A DNA stretch of 64,000 nucleotides from Aeriscardovia aeriphila (GCF_002259595.1 NZ_MWWU01000002.1:868001-932000); one strand, 5' to 3'; counted from the first letter of the stretch, positions 18,759 through 31,418 are shown. Notes: generated from the letters alone by a model not told the origin. A program made the numbers and translations.

Positions 18759-20177
18759 TCACACCTCGGATTGATTTGATGAATGAAACATCGATATAAT
18801 TTTTCCTCTGGTTCTCCATAGGTAAATCGACCATATGCATACTAATACAAGATAACCAATGGCCGACAGCTGCATCGGTACGAAAAGCACAGCAAAGATA
18901 AAAATCACTGAAACACCGAAGGTAATAACAGTAGAAGATTGGAATGGGAGAGTAAAAGATCGAGCAATATAAATCTCAGAAAACAGAGATCTCCCAATTA
19001 TTGCAAGCACAACTCCAAGAGATGCAAATACCGTAGAGTTCAGCAAGTATGTTCCTATCACAACAAAGACTCCACTGACAGCAACGGTAGCAAGGTTAAT
19101 GCTCAACCATATGTTCTCTTTCCTTTTCACTTTAAAGAGGGTGGCACATCCTATCTCCATTTTGGCATCAAATATGCAAATGGGAAGAAAAATACCAAAG
19201 TAAAGTAGGCTTTCTTGGTAGCTTGGCAACCATAGCGACAAGATTAACACTGCTGGATAATAGAGTAAGTAAACGTAAGGCGCGAGCGCATCCAACACAA
19301 GATGCGTTGCCTGATATACCTTCATAATTTCTTTTTCTTGAGCCTGCCGCAATGCAGGGAAGAGCACCATACTCACTTGTTGCATGAAGAAAAGGACAAA
19401 ATTAATGAGTGATAGTGCAAAGGAGATCCTGCTAAAACTTTGAATTCCCCAATGATTATCGATACTAAAGCGCAAGATACCAACAATCAGCATGCTCGCC
19501 GTATTCGCAATGAGAACTTTAATACCGACAACGATGTAATGACGTGCATCGTTAAGAACAGAAGAAACAGCTTCCATCTTCATGCCCATGAAATCACGAG
19601 CATTCCATATGCAATAAGCCAAGGAAATAGTCTTTGAAAGACAGTAGAAAATGACATAGTGCTCAAATGAAGAGTCATGTAAGAATAGCAACACCGCCAT
19701 GGGTATGAGAAATAGCATTCGATCCACCATGACGGAATACGAATACAGCCTCGTCTCATTCATTGCCTGAAAGATGAAGCCCAAGAACAGACAACCATTA
19801 TTGACGATGATGTAATACGCAAAGAGAAGAAGAACATACGCTCTTTCTTTTTCTATAGGAAGCAGAAGTGCAAAAGCACAAATAATTAGAGAAAAGAAAA
19901 TCTCATAAGCAATGAGCAGAACGAACTGTCCATGCAAACGAGATTTGTTAATCACATTCCGCGATTTTCCTCCTTCAATCAGATAGATTCCATCTGACAA
20001 TCCTAAATGGAAAAAACCAGCGTAACTGGCATAAAAGATGAAAAGCTGCCAGTATCCGAATTCTGTGACACCAAGCTGCTTGGGTAAGATGAGCGTGGTA
20101 ATAATGCTAACGACAATACCAATTGCTTGCGCAAGGAACGCAACAGCCGAATTGTGGAGTAACTCTTTGTAATTCAC
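18759..20177 (-). CDS. polysaccharide flippase (Wzx-like, MATE/MOP superfamily)
   Basis: A 472-residue polytopic membrane protein with about 12-14 hydrophobic segments. The N-terminus (NSAVAFLAQAIGIVVSIITTLILPKQLG) is typical of polysaccharide biosynthesis flippases, which move lipid-linked repeat units across the membrane. Its ATG overlaps the stop of the polymerase-like gene upstream (ATGA). It is the last gene of the minus-strand polysaccharide operon. This stretch is visibly more AT-rich than the housekeeping genes around it, as is common for exchanged surface-polysaccharide genes. Confidence 0.85.
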   Translation of the reverse strand: MNYKELLHNSAVAFLAQAIGIVVSIITTLILPKQLGVTEFGYWQLFIFYASYAGFFHLGLSDGIYLIEGGKSRNVINKSRLHGQFVLLIAYEIFFSLIICAFALLLPIEKERAYVLLLFAYYIIVNNGCLFLGFIFQAMNETRLYSYSVMVDRMLFLIPMAVLLFLHDSSFEHYVIFYCLSKTISLAYCIWNARDFMGMKMEAVSSVLNDARHYIVVGIKVLIANTASMLIVGILRFSIDNHWGIQSFSRISFALSLINFVLFFMQQVSMVLFPALRQAQEKEIMKVYQATHLVLDALAPYVYLLYYPAVLILSLWLPSYQESLLYFGIFLPICIFDAKMEIGCATLFKVKRKENIWLSINLATVAVSGVFVVIGTYLLNSTVFASLGVVLAIIGRSLFSEIYIARSFTLPFQSSTVITFGVSVIFIFAVLFVPMQLSAIGYLVLVCIWSIYLWRTRGKIISMFHSSNQSEV

Positions 20178-21712
20178 TCTTTATTCCTCATTCCTTCGCA
20201 ATTCTGCTGCAATGCTGGGTCTCCGCTTGAGGGGATGAACAATTCCACGAAAAACAGCCAAATGACACAGCGAATAAAGAATCCAAACGAGAAAATAGAA
20301 GTGAAGAGGATATTACTGAAGAAGGCAAAGAATAGCGCGCGGATTAAATATCCATAAACGAGAATAGAGAAAGCCGTCACCCTAGGGCCCCATGACTTCA
20401 TTCTTGTTTGGCGGCCATATTCTTGCGCAGAATCACCTGCAACATCCAGAGCATTTGTTGGAATAATGAGCAGCCTATCAGCGTTCAAATTGTTGTATGT
20501 GTGCAAGAAAAGATACTCAAAAAGAAGTCCCAATAGGATCATCGCAATGAAAGTGCCACAAATGCCGAAGTCAAAGTAAGGATCAGCAAATGCGGTATAC
20601 ACATTTCCAAACCAAGTATTTCCTATGTGATGGTATTCTTCAAGACCAACATCCGGAATGCTAACCCCCAAGCGCTGATAAATAGATTTAAACGTCTGAA
20701 TACCGAAATAACCGCTACTCATATGCTGGTTTGACACAAAGATATCAAGATTTTTTATTCCTCCAGCTAGGTAAATAAGAAGGTACCCGAGTGGACCGTT
20801 ATACCCGGTTATATTCCGCCCAACAACAATAACGAGAATGAGAGTCAACACAACAAGGGCACTTAAAACTGCAACAATAAGCAGCATGCTCTTCCATGTT
20901 AAGGATTTCTCACGTTGCCCACTGGCATTTGCCAGAGTCATGTAAATAATCACCAGCGATCCGAGTATGAACCAGATTGTTCCTGCCTTGCCTCCTGTCA
21001 GGAGTGGTCCTCCTGCTGATAAGACAACATTAGCAATAATTAAGAGAGAGATAGGAGTTAGCAACAGCTTTAATCGAGAATTACCGTTTACTTCAGTAAG
21101 TCGTTTTGCAAAAAGATAGATGAGAGGGAAACCCATAGTTTCGCAGAAGAGCATGCCAATGTTAAGCATAGCTGGCAGACTTGTATCTATGTTTGAGAAT
21201 TTCGTCAGCTGATCGTATACTCCTAACGCATTGGTTCGATCCACCATGATTTCGCCGTGATATGAGCTAACCACATGGAAAATATGCTGTAATGTAAGGG
21301 AATAAGTAGCTATTTGAAAAACTAGAAGTAGCAGATAGGTAATTATCTGGAATTTTTGCTTACCCCCCTGTTGCGAGAGATGGTGTACAAACCGATGCCA
21401 CTTCTGGACTACGAGTCTTTGACTCACTACACCTGCAGAGTCTTGTTTCTGAGAAGCATTGAGATATCGACCGTAAAGGTAATAGACGATCAAATTACCA
21501 ACGAAAAACGAGAAAACTGCGCCAGAAATGAGGAGAACAGTTTTCCAGTGAAGCTCAAATTTCCATTGCTGATAGCATATTAAGCCTAAGAATACCGCTA
21601 CGGCGAGAGGTAGCCCCAGAAGCACGGTGGGATTAACTATGTCATGTCCGAGGAAGCGGTACGCACATACCACTAAACCAAGAAGAATCAGAAGCAAGAA
21701 AACAGTGCTCAT
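20174..21712 (-). CDS. Wzy-like oligosaccharide repeat-unit polymerase
   Basis: A 512-residue integral membrane protein with many hydrophobic segments and a long periplasm-side loop in the C-terminal half (about residues 305-370). This is the general layout of O-antigen/capsule polymerases. Primary sequence in this family is poorly conserved, so the call leans on topology and on its place between the flippase and sugar-transfer genes. It overlaps the flippase gene by four bases. Confidence 0.65.
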   Translation of the reverse strand: MSTVFLLLILLGLVVCAYRFLGHDIVNPTVLLGLPLAVAVFLGLICYQQWKFELHWKTVLLISGAVFSFFVGNLIVYYLYGRYLNASQKQDSAGVVSQRLVVQKWHRFVHHLSQQGGKQKFQIITYLLLLVFQIATYSLTLQHIFHVVSSYHGEIMVDRTNALGVYDQLTKFSNIDTSLPAMLNIGMLFCETMGFPLIYLFAKRLTEVNGNSRLKLLLTPISLLIIANVVLSAGGPLLTGGKAGTIWFILGSLVIIYMTLANASGQREKSLTWKSMLLIVAVLSALVVLTLILVIVVGRNITGYNGPLGYLLIYLAGGIKNLDIFVSNQHMSSGYFGIQTFKSIYQRLGVSIPDVGLEEYHHIGNTWFGNVYTAFADPYFDFGICGTFIAMILLGLLFEYLFLHTYNNLNADRLLIIPTNALDVAGDSAQEYGRQTRMKSWGPRVTAFSILVYGYLIRALFFAFFSNILFTSIFSFGFFIRCVIWLFFVELFIPSSGDPALQQNCEGMRNKE

Positions 21713-21755
21713 CCTTTTCCTCTCTTTCTGAGAGCTTCGTTAAGAATTATTCTTA

Positions 21756-23678
21756 TCAGTGTCTATTCAATATTTTGCGTAATCTTAAATAAACCCGACC
21801 TGGGTTGCGTGTAGGAGTATTGAGGGCAATCCAGCCTACTCGCCATGGACTATCGAAGAAAGTCTTTAATAGCACACGCGGATGGAGATACATTCTCAGA
21901 GGATAATGTTCTGCAACTGGAGTTATCTCCCCATGATCATAGGTCCGAATGTCAGCAAACGAATGCAGCAGTTGTGAACTAGGGTTGTAGAACTCATGTG
22001 CTAGCACTTTGAACGCTTCATCAGATGGAATAACTTCATCACGATAAGGACTATTCCTAAAGCTCCTGATAAATTCCAGAATTCCTTGCTGATACTCGTC
22101 AATTGTGACACGCGCCTCTGCTTGAGTCTCACTTTGATCGAGTATTGGTATGACAGATCCCCCAGCTTTCGCATATAGTAATGTAGTTCCTTCATCTGGC
22201 ATGCATAAGGTTTCAAAAAGCTCACGAAAACCTGTCAGAAGAATTTCATTTTTCTCTGCATGTTCCCCGCTAAAAAAACAACCTATAGCTTGTTGAATAG
22301 TTAGAGGCGATTCCTTCGAGAGTCCTGCATAAAGTCCAACTAGATGAGGCGATTCTCCTGCGCTAGTTAATACCTTTTGGAGAGCAATTTGCATGGTTCC
22401 TTTCCATCCAATATCAATAAGCGCAACCGATCCTGAACTCATCTGTTCCTGGTGTAAATAATCGACAAGCAGCTGATACTGAGACTGGGCCTGAATAGGC
22501 ACAACTTCATCTATCACAGATCGGATATTCAGAGGAAATGGTCGCGAAATAATCTGATTTGCCCTCAGACTATGCTCATCATAGATTTTCTTTCTCTGAG
22601 GCGAGGTCAGACCTAACTCTTTCAATAATTGAGAGACTGTCAGCAGCTTGTTTGTTAGCGAGAACTCAACAAGGGTTGCAAAGTCTTCATTCTGGGTTTC
22701 CTGAAGTTGCGAATACAAATGTGGAAGAAGTGTACTCTTGCGAGAGACATGGAGGTAATGAGTAGTGGGAAGAGATTGAGAATGCCACTCATCCCAACAT
22801 TGTTTAAGGAACTTTCCCTCTCGGGAAAGGAAATACATCTTTGAGATTTTTCTCTCCCCAATTTCACGCTCAAGCCACTGCATCATAGCAGCAAAAACTG
22901 GACCAGCATAGATATATCCAAAATGACGAGCAAGCGAAGCAGTAGCAGTACCAGATTGGTGCGTTGACAGACCCAGCTGAGCAAAGCGTGAGAACCATGC
23001 AGTAGCATTTGGTGCGCTTGATGAACGGTAGTGAAGTGCTTTTATCCCGTGCAACTGCGGTTGAAGAAAGTCGCCACGACGAGAATCACCAATGTGCACC
23101 ACATCACTTGGGTTAATATTTAACCGTTCGAGAACCTTGGAAAAGATAGTACCGTTATGTTTATTGGCCCGCATCTCACATGAGACAAAGATGCTATCAA
23201 ATTCACCATACCCAACAGAGGTCAACATTCTCTGGAGGACAGAAGAAGGTAGATACATATCAGAAATGATGATCACAGGAATGTGAAGTTCTTTTAACTT
23301 TCTCACAGTCTTGAGCATTTCTGTGTCAGCATATGTAACCTTGTAGTGGTACTCAACTTCCTTAGATTTAAAATGTTTCACTGCCTCGGCAGAGAATTGC
23401 GTCATCTTCGCCAGCTGAGCATAGATTTCGTCAAGAGTAACCTCACCGTTCTCTTCTTGAGATGCTGCGACTCGCTGAGCACTCTCACGAAGAGCTTCAA
23501 AACCATGGTATTGGGAGAAGTTAAATCCCTCTCTTTCGAGACTTCTGCCAATGAGGGAATAGAGGTCAGAATCATTAGCTACAACTCGTTGAATGAGAGT
23601 ACCAAAAATATCTACAGAAGCGACTTTATGTCGTCTGCACAACTCGATGTAGCGTTCAAGCACCCGTTGATTGTTCAT
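21756..23678 (-). CDS. two-part HAD-domain protein of the polysaccharide locus
   Basis: A 640-residue soluble protein. Residues 1 to about 215 form a HAD-fold domain: motif I SVDIFGTLI (nucleophile Asp23), motif II VIIISDMYL, motif III Lys in RANKHNGTIF and motif IV VVHIGDSRRGD. Position +2 after the nucleophile is Phe rather than the Asp that serves as acid/base in HAD phosphatases. The C-terminal 400 residues contain FLSREGKFLKQCW and VALIDIGWKGTMQ, blocks seen in uncharacterised HAD proteins of capsule loci; I cannot assign a function. It is cotranscribed with glycosyltransferase genes. Confidence 0.7.
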   Translation of the reverse strand: MNNQRVLERYIELCRRHKVASVDIFGTLIQRVVANDSDLYSLIGRSLEREGFNFSQYHGFEALRESAQRVAASQEENGEVTLDEIYAQLAKMTQFSAEAVKHFKSKEVEYHYKVTYADTEMLKTVRKLKELHIPVIIISDMYLPSSVLQRMLTSVGYGEFDSIFVSCEMRANKHNGTIFSKVLERLNINPSDVVHIGDSRRGDFLQPQLHGIKALHYRSSSAPNATAWFSRFAQLGLSTHQSGTATASLARHFGYIYAGPVFAAMMQWLEREIGERKISKMYFLSREGKFLKQCWDEWHSQSLPTTHYLHVSRKSTLLPHLYSQLQETQNEDFATLVEFSLTNKLLTVSQLLKELGLTSPQRKKIYDEHSLRANQIISRPFPLNIRSVIDEVVPIQAQSQYQLLVDYLHQEQMSSGSVALIDIGWKGTMQIALQKVLTSAGESPHLVGLYAGLSKESPLTIQQAIGCFFSGEHAEKNEILLTGFRELFETLCMPDEGTTLLYAKAGGSVIPILDQSETQAEARVTIDEYQQGILEFIRSFRNSPYRDEVIPSDEAFKVLAHEFYNPSSQLLHSFADIRTYDHGEITPVAEHYPLRMYLHPRVLLKTFFDSPWRVGWIALNTPTRNPGRVYLRLRKILNRH

Positions 23679-23693
23679 AGTTCTTCACATCAC

Positions 23694-24803
23694 TTACTCA
23701 TACACATTGATTAGTTTGCGTACCATAGCTTCCACGGAGTAACCAGCTTTCATAACATCCTCAGCTGAATTTTCTCGGGTTTGATTATTTATCAAACAAG
23801 CTGATGTCCGCACAGTGCAAGCCCAATCTGCTGCATTTTGACTTGGCACATAACGCACTTGTTTAAGCGGATATGGGAGCATCGGAATATGAACACTTAT
23901 CAGACACGAAAGTCCAGAAGATGCGGCTTCAATTAGAGAAAGACCAAAACCTTCAAAACTACTTGGCATCGTGAAAACATCAAGGGCACTGTAATAGCCT
24001 TGGGGATTACTTTTCGCCCCAGGAAATCGCACATATTCTGTGAGATTCTTTCTAGCAGAATACTCGCGAACTGACGATAATAGAGGCCCATCTCCCACTA
24101 ACAGTAAATACGCATTTACACCAGCTGCTCGCAGCTCTTCCAATATATCTACTTGGAAAAATGGTCGTTTTGCTTCTGCAATTCTGCCGACAGAACCTAT
24201 TAGCAGTGCGTTCTCTGGGATTCCCAGAAACTCCCGAACTTGGATACGCATAGTTTCATCGAACTTGTATTCGTTGGGATATATTCCATTGGGGATAAGC
24301 ATATACGCCGAAGAGTCAAATAAATATTGTCCAGCATCCGACGAACAGGCGACTAATTGCGTCGCACTTCTTTTCCACAAGGTTTTTCCTATTTGATGGA
24401 ATATCGCCTTTATACTTCTATGTCCTTCTCCAAAATCACTGTTATGAGAATGAACTATGCGTACAGGAACATTCTCTTGCCGAGCGATATTTGAATACAA
24501 GAATCCCATGCCATTCATCGTGCAAATGTGAACTACATCATACGCATTCTTTCGAAGTAGCTTACGAAACTCACGAGGGCTGGTCGTTAAACGCTTCAGC
24601 TGGTTCGGCTTAAACCCATGGAAAACGCAGTATCGGTGTGCTCCTAACGAAGCAAGTTCCTCATCATGAGCATCGCTCCAATCATGAGTGCAAAACACAT
24701 CACATTGGAATTGATCACGAGGCAGCTCACGAATGGTATTCATGATAAAAGTTTCGATTCCGCCAAGGCCCCAACCCTCAGAATAAAAAAGAATCCGTTT
24801 CAT
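23694..24803 (-). CDS. GT4-type glycosyltransferase
   Basis: A 369-residue GT-B fold glycosyltransferase. The N-terminal acceptor half begins ILFYSEGWGLGGIETFI. The donor half holds GSVGRIAEAKRP, LLVGDGPL and the EX7E-type segment SSFEGFGLSLIEAASSG. It should add one sugar to the lipid-linked repeat unit; donor and acceptor are unknown. The ATG at 24801-24803 follows GGAGG and matches the family start, although the frame is open another 27 codons. It lies 15 bases upstream of the HAD gene. Confidence 0.88.
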   Translation of the reverse strand: MKRILFYSEGWGLGGIETFIMNTIRELPRDQFQCDVFCTHDWSDAHDEELASLGAHRYCVFHGFKPNQLKRLTTSPREFRKLLRKNAYDVVHICTMNGMGFLYSNIARQENVPVRIVHSHNSDFGEGHRSIKAIFHQIGKTLWKRSATQLVACSSDAGQYLFDSSAYMLIPNGIYPNEYKFDETMRIQVREFLGIPENALLIGSVGRIAEAKRPFFQVDILEELRAAGVNAYLLLVGDGPLLSSVREYSARKNLTEYVRFPGAKSNPQGYYSALDVFTMPSSFEGFGLSLIEAASSGLSCLISVHIPMLPYPLKQVRYVPSQNAADWACTVRTSACLINNQTRENSAEDVMKAGYSVEAMVRKLINVYE

Positions 24804-24852
24804 AGCCGTATCATCCTCCAGCTCTAATGCTCTTCTCTTATTTGAGGGTTCA

Positions 24853-25668
24853 TCAGAAGCTCTTGTTGTATTTCTTGACGCCAAACTTGGCCAGGAGGAA
24901 GCCAGTCCCCTTCTTCCACCAGTTCACCGGCTCAGGGCTCACCACAGGAAGCTCTGCGTAAGTGTAGCCATGCGTTTGCAGCCAGGGGTCAAGCAGACGC
25001 TCACTGACACGGCCCAAGTATCGAGCTTGGAAAGCATCGTCATAACTTGCTGGGTCGAGCTGCTTTTCCATGGCAGCAAGCACAGAGAACATCCATTCGC
25101 AGTACTCATCGAAGAGGTCGGCGCGCATCACAAACATGTTGAACAAGTGTGCGCTCGTCGACTTCATCTCTTCGTCCCACGCAGCAACATACTCAGGGTA
25201 GTGTTCTTGCAGCACTTCGCGGCACAAGTCGAACTGCTCATGATGGAAAGTATGAGCATAATGCGAATAAATCGTTTCGACATAATAGTTACGCTTCTTG
25301 GCTACAACAATATCGTGAGAAGCGAGAATATCGCGCATTTCCTCAAGGCCGATGATGCGATCGAAACGATCCGAGCTATGACTCCTTTTCAGCGAACCGA
25401 AATGTCGGCGATAATGAACCAAGCCTTTATAGTCAGCATGGTTGTTCTTCCACATCCAATACAAGCCTGTTAACTCGGAATAATACGCATTGCGATCGGA
25501 GATGTTATCACCTGAATCATCGCGCTGATAATCTAGGGAAAGTTCGGGGTGAAGAGCAGCACCAACCTGGAGAGGAAGATAGAGCGGGTCGGAGGGCATG
25601 CGGTAAGGCTTATGCGTCGCAACAGCCACCACAACGCTCGGCTTCCTGGAAACTTTCTCCTCTGCCAT
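24853..25668 (-). CDS. DUF4422 glycosyltransferase-like protein
   Basis: A 271-residue protein of the DUF4422 family, found in capsule and rhamnan loci and probably acting as glycosyltransferases. Visible blocks are VVAVATHKPYRMPSDPLYLPLQVG at the N-terminus, the YSELTGLYWMWKN segment and GLVHYRRHF. The C-terminus ends in a basic stretch (KKYNKSF). It lies between rmlB and the GT4 gene in the same operon. The sugar transferred is not deducible. Confidence 0.78.
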   Translation of the reverse strand: MAEEKVSRKPSVVVAVATHKPYRMPSDPLYLPLQVGAALHPELSLDYQRDDSGDNISDRNAYYSELTGLYWMWKNNHADYKGLVHYRRHFGSLKRSHSSDRFDRIIGLEEMRDILASHDIVVAKKRNYYVETIYSHYAHTFHHEQFDLCREVLQEHYPEYVAAWDEEMKSTSAHLFNMFVMRADLFDEYCEWMFSVLAAMEKQLDPASYDDAFQARYLGRVSERLLDPWLQTHGYTYAELPVVSPEPVNWWKKGTGFLLAKFGVKKYNKSF

Positions 25669-25727
25669 CTTTCTCTCCTTCCTTTCTCAATTCTTTGGAC
25701 AGTACGTCTTCGCTATCTGCGGGGTTA

Positions 25728-28559
<2,832 letters not shown>

Positions 28560-28829
28560 GTTTGGCACCTCTCGAGCCACAATACACCCTCCCCTACGGC
28601 ACTTACTCTGACTGACTAAATTGTAGGGAGGAAACAGGACTCGATGCCACATACCTCTCATTTTCTTCACTTTTCGGAATGTCGGGAGCTCACGTACATG
28701 GTATTATTTCTGCTCACAAATACGGCTTCATTGCGATGCATTGCACTAGCGCCCTTCCTCAGTTATCCCTTCAGCTAGGATGAAACCAGTACAACTTTCT
28801 CAAAAGGAAAAGCAAGAGTGAGGAGCATT
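28560..28829. promoter_or_regulatory. divergent control region of the polysaccharide operon and rpiA
   Basis: A gap without a gene between two divergent transcripts. On the minus strand TACAAT (plus strand 28620-28625) is a possible -10 box for the polysaccharide operon, but no good -35 is seen. AGAGGTG lies before the ATG at 28559. On the plus side AAGGAAA and GAGGAG precede rpiA. No clear operator palindrome was found. Confidence 0.4.
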
Positions 28830-29528
28830 ATGGATCAAGAACTACAAAACAAGCTGAAGAAGGAAGCTGGCATCAAAGCAGCTCAGTACGTCAAGGATGG
28901 CATGGTCGTCGGCCTGGGCACTGGCTCTACCGTTCGTTACCTCGTCGATGAGCTCGGCAGGCGCTGGCAAGAAGAAGGCCTTCGCTTCACTGGTGTCACT
29001 ACTTCTCGCCGTACCACCGCTCAGGCGGAAAGCTATGGCATCAAGATCGTCGACATTGACGACGTTGACCATATGGACCTCACCATCGACGGCGCTGACG
29101 AGGTGGACAAGAACTTCAACGGCATCAAGGGTGGCGGCGCAGCCCTTCTGTGGGAAAAGATTGTGGCTACTAACTCTCGCCACTATATCTGGATTGTTGA
29201 CCACTCTAAGCAGGTCGACACTATTGGCAAGTTCCCGCTTCCTGTCGAGGTCATTCCGTTCGGCGTGGGCCACGTCATCAAGCAGTTTGAGGCCAAGGGC
29301 TACAAGCCAGTTCTTCGCTTGGACAAGGAAGGCAAGCCAGTTCTCACTGATGAGAACGATTACGTCGTTGACCTTCACCTTGAGCGCATTGATAATCCTG
29401 AGGCTTTGGCTGCTGACCTGATTAACACGGTCGGCGTCGTAGAGCACGGCCTCTTCCTCAACATGGTTGACGAAGTTATTGTTGGCAACGAAGGCGAACC
29501 TCTCGTTCTCACCAATCCTAACAAGTAA
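28830..29528 (+). CDS. rpiA: ribose-5-phosphate isomerase A
   Basis: A 232-residue enzyme interconverting ribose-5-phosphate and ribulose-5-phosphate, needed for the fructose-6-phosphate (bifid) shunt and nucleotide synthesis. It shows VGLGTGSTV, the catalytic DGADEVD, GGGAALLWEKI and the late VVEHGLFLNMVDEVIVG. Two starts are possible: GTG at 28818 and ATG at 28830. The ATG has GAGGAG at good spacing and is preferred. Confidence 0.96.
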   Translation: MDQELQNKLKKEAGIKAAQYVKDGMVVGLGTGSTVRYLVDELGRRWQEEGLRFTGVTTSRRTTAQAESYGIKIVDIDDVDHMDLTIDGADEVDKNFNGIKGGGAALLWEKIVATNSRHYIWIVDHSKQVDTIGKFPLPVEVIPFGVGHVIKQFEAKGYKPVLRLDKEGKPVLTDENDYVVDLHLERIDNPEALAADLINTVGVVEHGLFLNMVDEVIVGNEGEPLVLTNPNK

Positions 29529-29532
29529 ATTT

Positions 29533-29546
29533 CTTAAGATTATCAG
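29533..29546. repeat. copy of the recurrent motif
   Basis: CTTAAGATTATCAG followed by TGCG, starting four bases after the rpiA stop codon. One mismatch to the consensus. Confidence 0.75.
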
Positions 29547-29553
29547 TGCGAAA

Positions 29554-29589
29554 CAAGGGCCTGTACTCTTCGACAGTACAGGCCCTTCG
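29554..29589 (+). terminator. strong hairpin after rpiA
   Basis: An 11-base perfect stem, GGGCCTGTACT and its complement around a 7-base loop, flanked by AAG and CTT. There is no clear T run, so it may act as an mRNA-stabilising hairpin or a factor-assisted terminator. Confidence 0.65.
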
Positions 29590-29644
29590 CATACCCGCGG
29601 TAGATTAACAGTGCTGTTGATGCACTGCGCTCACCGTAGCCGCA

Positions 29645-29658
29645 GTGATAATCTCAAG
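29645..29658. repeat. copy of the recurrent motif, reverse orientation
   Basis: GTGATAATCTCAAG within CGCAGTGATAATCTCAAGC, identical over 19 bases to the copy near the serine tRNA. It lies 45 bases beyond the stop codon of msrAB. Confidence 0.8.
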
Positions 29659-29702
29659 CGCTGTGAGTTACCGGCCAACACCCTTTTACTGACCAGCGCG
29701 CC

Positions 29703-30659
29703 TTACTGTCCCTCAACGAGCGGCAACAGATCAGCGTAACCCTCCTCAGCCATCTTCTCGCGCGGAACAAAGCGCAAAGACGCCGAATTGATGCAGTAAC
29801 GCAAGCCGCCGAGCTCAGCCGGACCATCATCGAAAACATGGCCCAGATGAGAATCAGAATCAGCAGCCTTTACCTCGGTGCGAGGCCTGCCCGGAATGCG
29901 GTAATCAGCGTGCTCAGTCAGCAGATCTGGCGAGATCGGTTTGGAGAACGCAGGCCAGCCACAACCTGAGTCGAACTTATCGGTTGAGCTGAACAAGGGC
30001 TTACCAGAAACGATGTCGACGTAAATCCCTGGTTCAAAATTCTCGTCATACTCGTTGATAAAAGGCCTCTCTGTTGCAGCAGTTTGGGTCACCGCATACT
30101 GCTCCAAAGTCAAATCCCACACTTTTTCAATGTATTTCTGCCGCTTCTTCACGTTGGCAATCCTGGAGAAAGAAATGTGGCAGTAGCCAGTCGGGTTCTT
30201 GACGAGATAATCCTGATGATACGTTTCTGCGGCGAAGAAGTTCCTCAACGGCTCAACAAGAACGGCAGGCTGCCGCGGGTCATGATCGACAAGCTGCTCG
30301 AGGGCTGCGGTGAAAACTTTCTTCTGTTCAGCTTGCTGCTGCTCTGTGCCACTGAGGAACATGGCGGTGCGATATTGCCTTCCTTCATCACCTCCTTGCT
30401 TGTTGAGGGAGAAGGGGTCGATGACGTCGAGGAAGAGCAAGCTTAAGGTGCGAAGGCTCACTTTCTCAGGGTCATAGTCTATTTTCACCGTTTCTGCTGC
30501 GTCTGTGATACCGGAGCATACTTGTTCGTAGCTGGGGTTGTCGACGAGTGATTGCGCGTAGCCGACGGTGGTGTTGACGACTCCGTCAACGTTTTGATAG
30601 TAGCGCTCGAGGCCCCAGAAGCAGCCTCCTGCAAAGTAGATAGTTTGTGTTTGTGCCAT
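29703..30659 (-). CDS. msrAB: fused peptide methionine sulfoxide reductase MsrA-MsrB
   Basis: A 318-residue two-domain enzyme that repairs both stereoisomers of oxidised methionine. MsrA occupies about residues 1-165 with the catalytic Cys in [12 protein letters not shown]. MsrB occupies about 175-310 with [22 protein letters not shown] and the catalytic Cys in [11 protein letters not shown]. The zinc-binding CxxC pairs of many MsrB proteins are not evident. No signal peptide, so it acts in the cytoplasm. Monocistronic as far as can be seen. Confidence 0.95.
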   Translation of the reverse strand: MAQTQTIYFAGGCFWGLERYYQNVDGVVNTTVGYAQSLVDNPSYEQVCSGITDAAETVKIDYDPEKVSLRTLSLLFLDVIDPFSLNKQGGDEGRQYRTAMFLSGTEQQQAEQKKVFTAALEQLVDHDPRQPAVLVEPLRNFFAAETYHQDYLVKNPTGYCHISFSRIANVKKRQKYIEKVWDLTLEQYAVTQTAATERPFINEYDENFEPGIYVDIVSGKPLFSSTDKFDSGCGWPAFSKPISPDLLTEHADYRIPGRPRTEVKAADSDSHLGHVFDDGPAELGGLRYCINSASLRFVPREKMAEEGYADLLPLVEGQ

Positions 30660-30766
30660 GAGGTTACGCTAACGCTTTATGAACACACTGTCAGTTTTCT
30701 TTCGCGAATTTCATTGTCAGCGCATTCAACTGAGCGGTTGCTGATAACACGTTCACAGTTCTCAGT

Positions 30767-31150
30767 TCACCGTTTACAGTTCACGATTGGATTTGCAAGC
30801 CGTCCATAACCGTGACAATGCTTGCTGCTGCTTGTTCTGCCTGAGCCATAGCCCGCCCCGGGCATAGGCTCGCGTCCGTCCGGGGTGGACGTGCCACCCG
30901 AATCGGACGCGACAGGCGCACCGTTCCGGGTAGGAGCGACACCTTGCGAAGGCGCCTTCCTGGTCAAGAACTTGTGCAGATAACGCCCCGCCTTGCGCAT
31001 GTCGGCGACGCTCATGTCGCCCAGCTCGGGGCAGCTCTCGTACATCACCTTGCCGATGTGCTTGAAGCACTCGTCGCGGCGCTGCTGCAGGAATAACCGC
31101 AGGTCAGAGGCATTGTCTATCTGGACAAATACGTCTCTAAGGCGTATTTT
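30767..31150 (-). pseudogene. orphan gene fragment at the left end of the foreign islet
   Basis: The minus-strand frame reads a protein-like stretch (FLQQRRDECFKHIGKVMYESCPELGD followed by MSVADMRKAGRYLHKFLTRKAP, split here for length) and then a Ser/Gly/Pro tail ending at 30767. I see no ribosome site or sensible start near 31150, and the frame runs back into the opposite-strand gene. It is probably the C-terminal remnant of a mobile-element gene. I do not recognise the family. Confidence 0.35.
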
Positions 31151-31155
31151 TATAC
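31144..31155. promoter_or_regulatory. palindrome upstream of the RHH/restriction-modification operon
   Basis: GTATTTTTATAC, a perfect 4+4 inverted repeat within GCGTATTTTTATACAAAT, lies 33 bases before the ATG of the small gene at 31188. A related GCGTATTTATGC occurs at 33750, before the recombinase remnant. It may be a -10 region overlapped by an operator for the ribbon-helix-helix protein. Confidence 0.35.
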
Positions 31156-31187
31156 AAATGTGTAAATGATTAAGGGAGGCCGGGGCC

Positions 31188-31418
31188 ATGGCGAATATGT
31201 TCGAGAAATACGCTGCCGACCGCGAGGCCGAGCAGAAGAAGATAGAGGAGGCCGTCGTCGCCGACACGACGGCGGACGAGAAGCGCACGACGCTCTCGCT
31301 GTCGCTCACCGTGAGCGACAAGAAGTCGCTCAAGATGATGGCTGCGGAGCGCGAGACGACGATTGCCGCAATCATTCACGAGTGGGTGCAGGAGCATCAG
31401 AAGGAGGTGAGCGAGTAA
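31188..31418 (+). CDS. small ribbon-helix-helix-like protein
   Basis: A 76-residue protein: an acidic N-terminal half rich in Ala, Glu and Lys, then RTTLSLSLTVSDKKSLKMMAAERETTIAAIIHEWV. The alternating strand followed by two helices resembles ribbon-helix-helix (CopG/Arc-like) DNA-binding proteins. GGGAGG precedes the ATG. Its TAA overlaps the ATG of the restriction-modification gene by one base, so the two are coupled. It may regulate that operon; the DNA-binding role is inferred from pattern only. Confidence 0.6.
   Translation: MANMFEKYAADREAEQKKIEEAVVADTTADEKRTTLSLSLTVSDKKSLKMMAAERETTIAAIIHEWVQEHQKEVSE

Noticed and set aside
31170-31397. Minus-strand ORF opposite the RHH-like gene
   Set aside because: Shadow; the plus-strand gene has a ribosome site and is coupled to the next gene.
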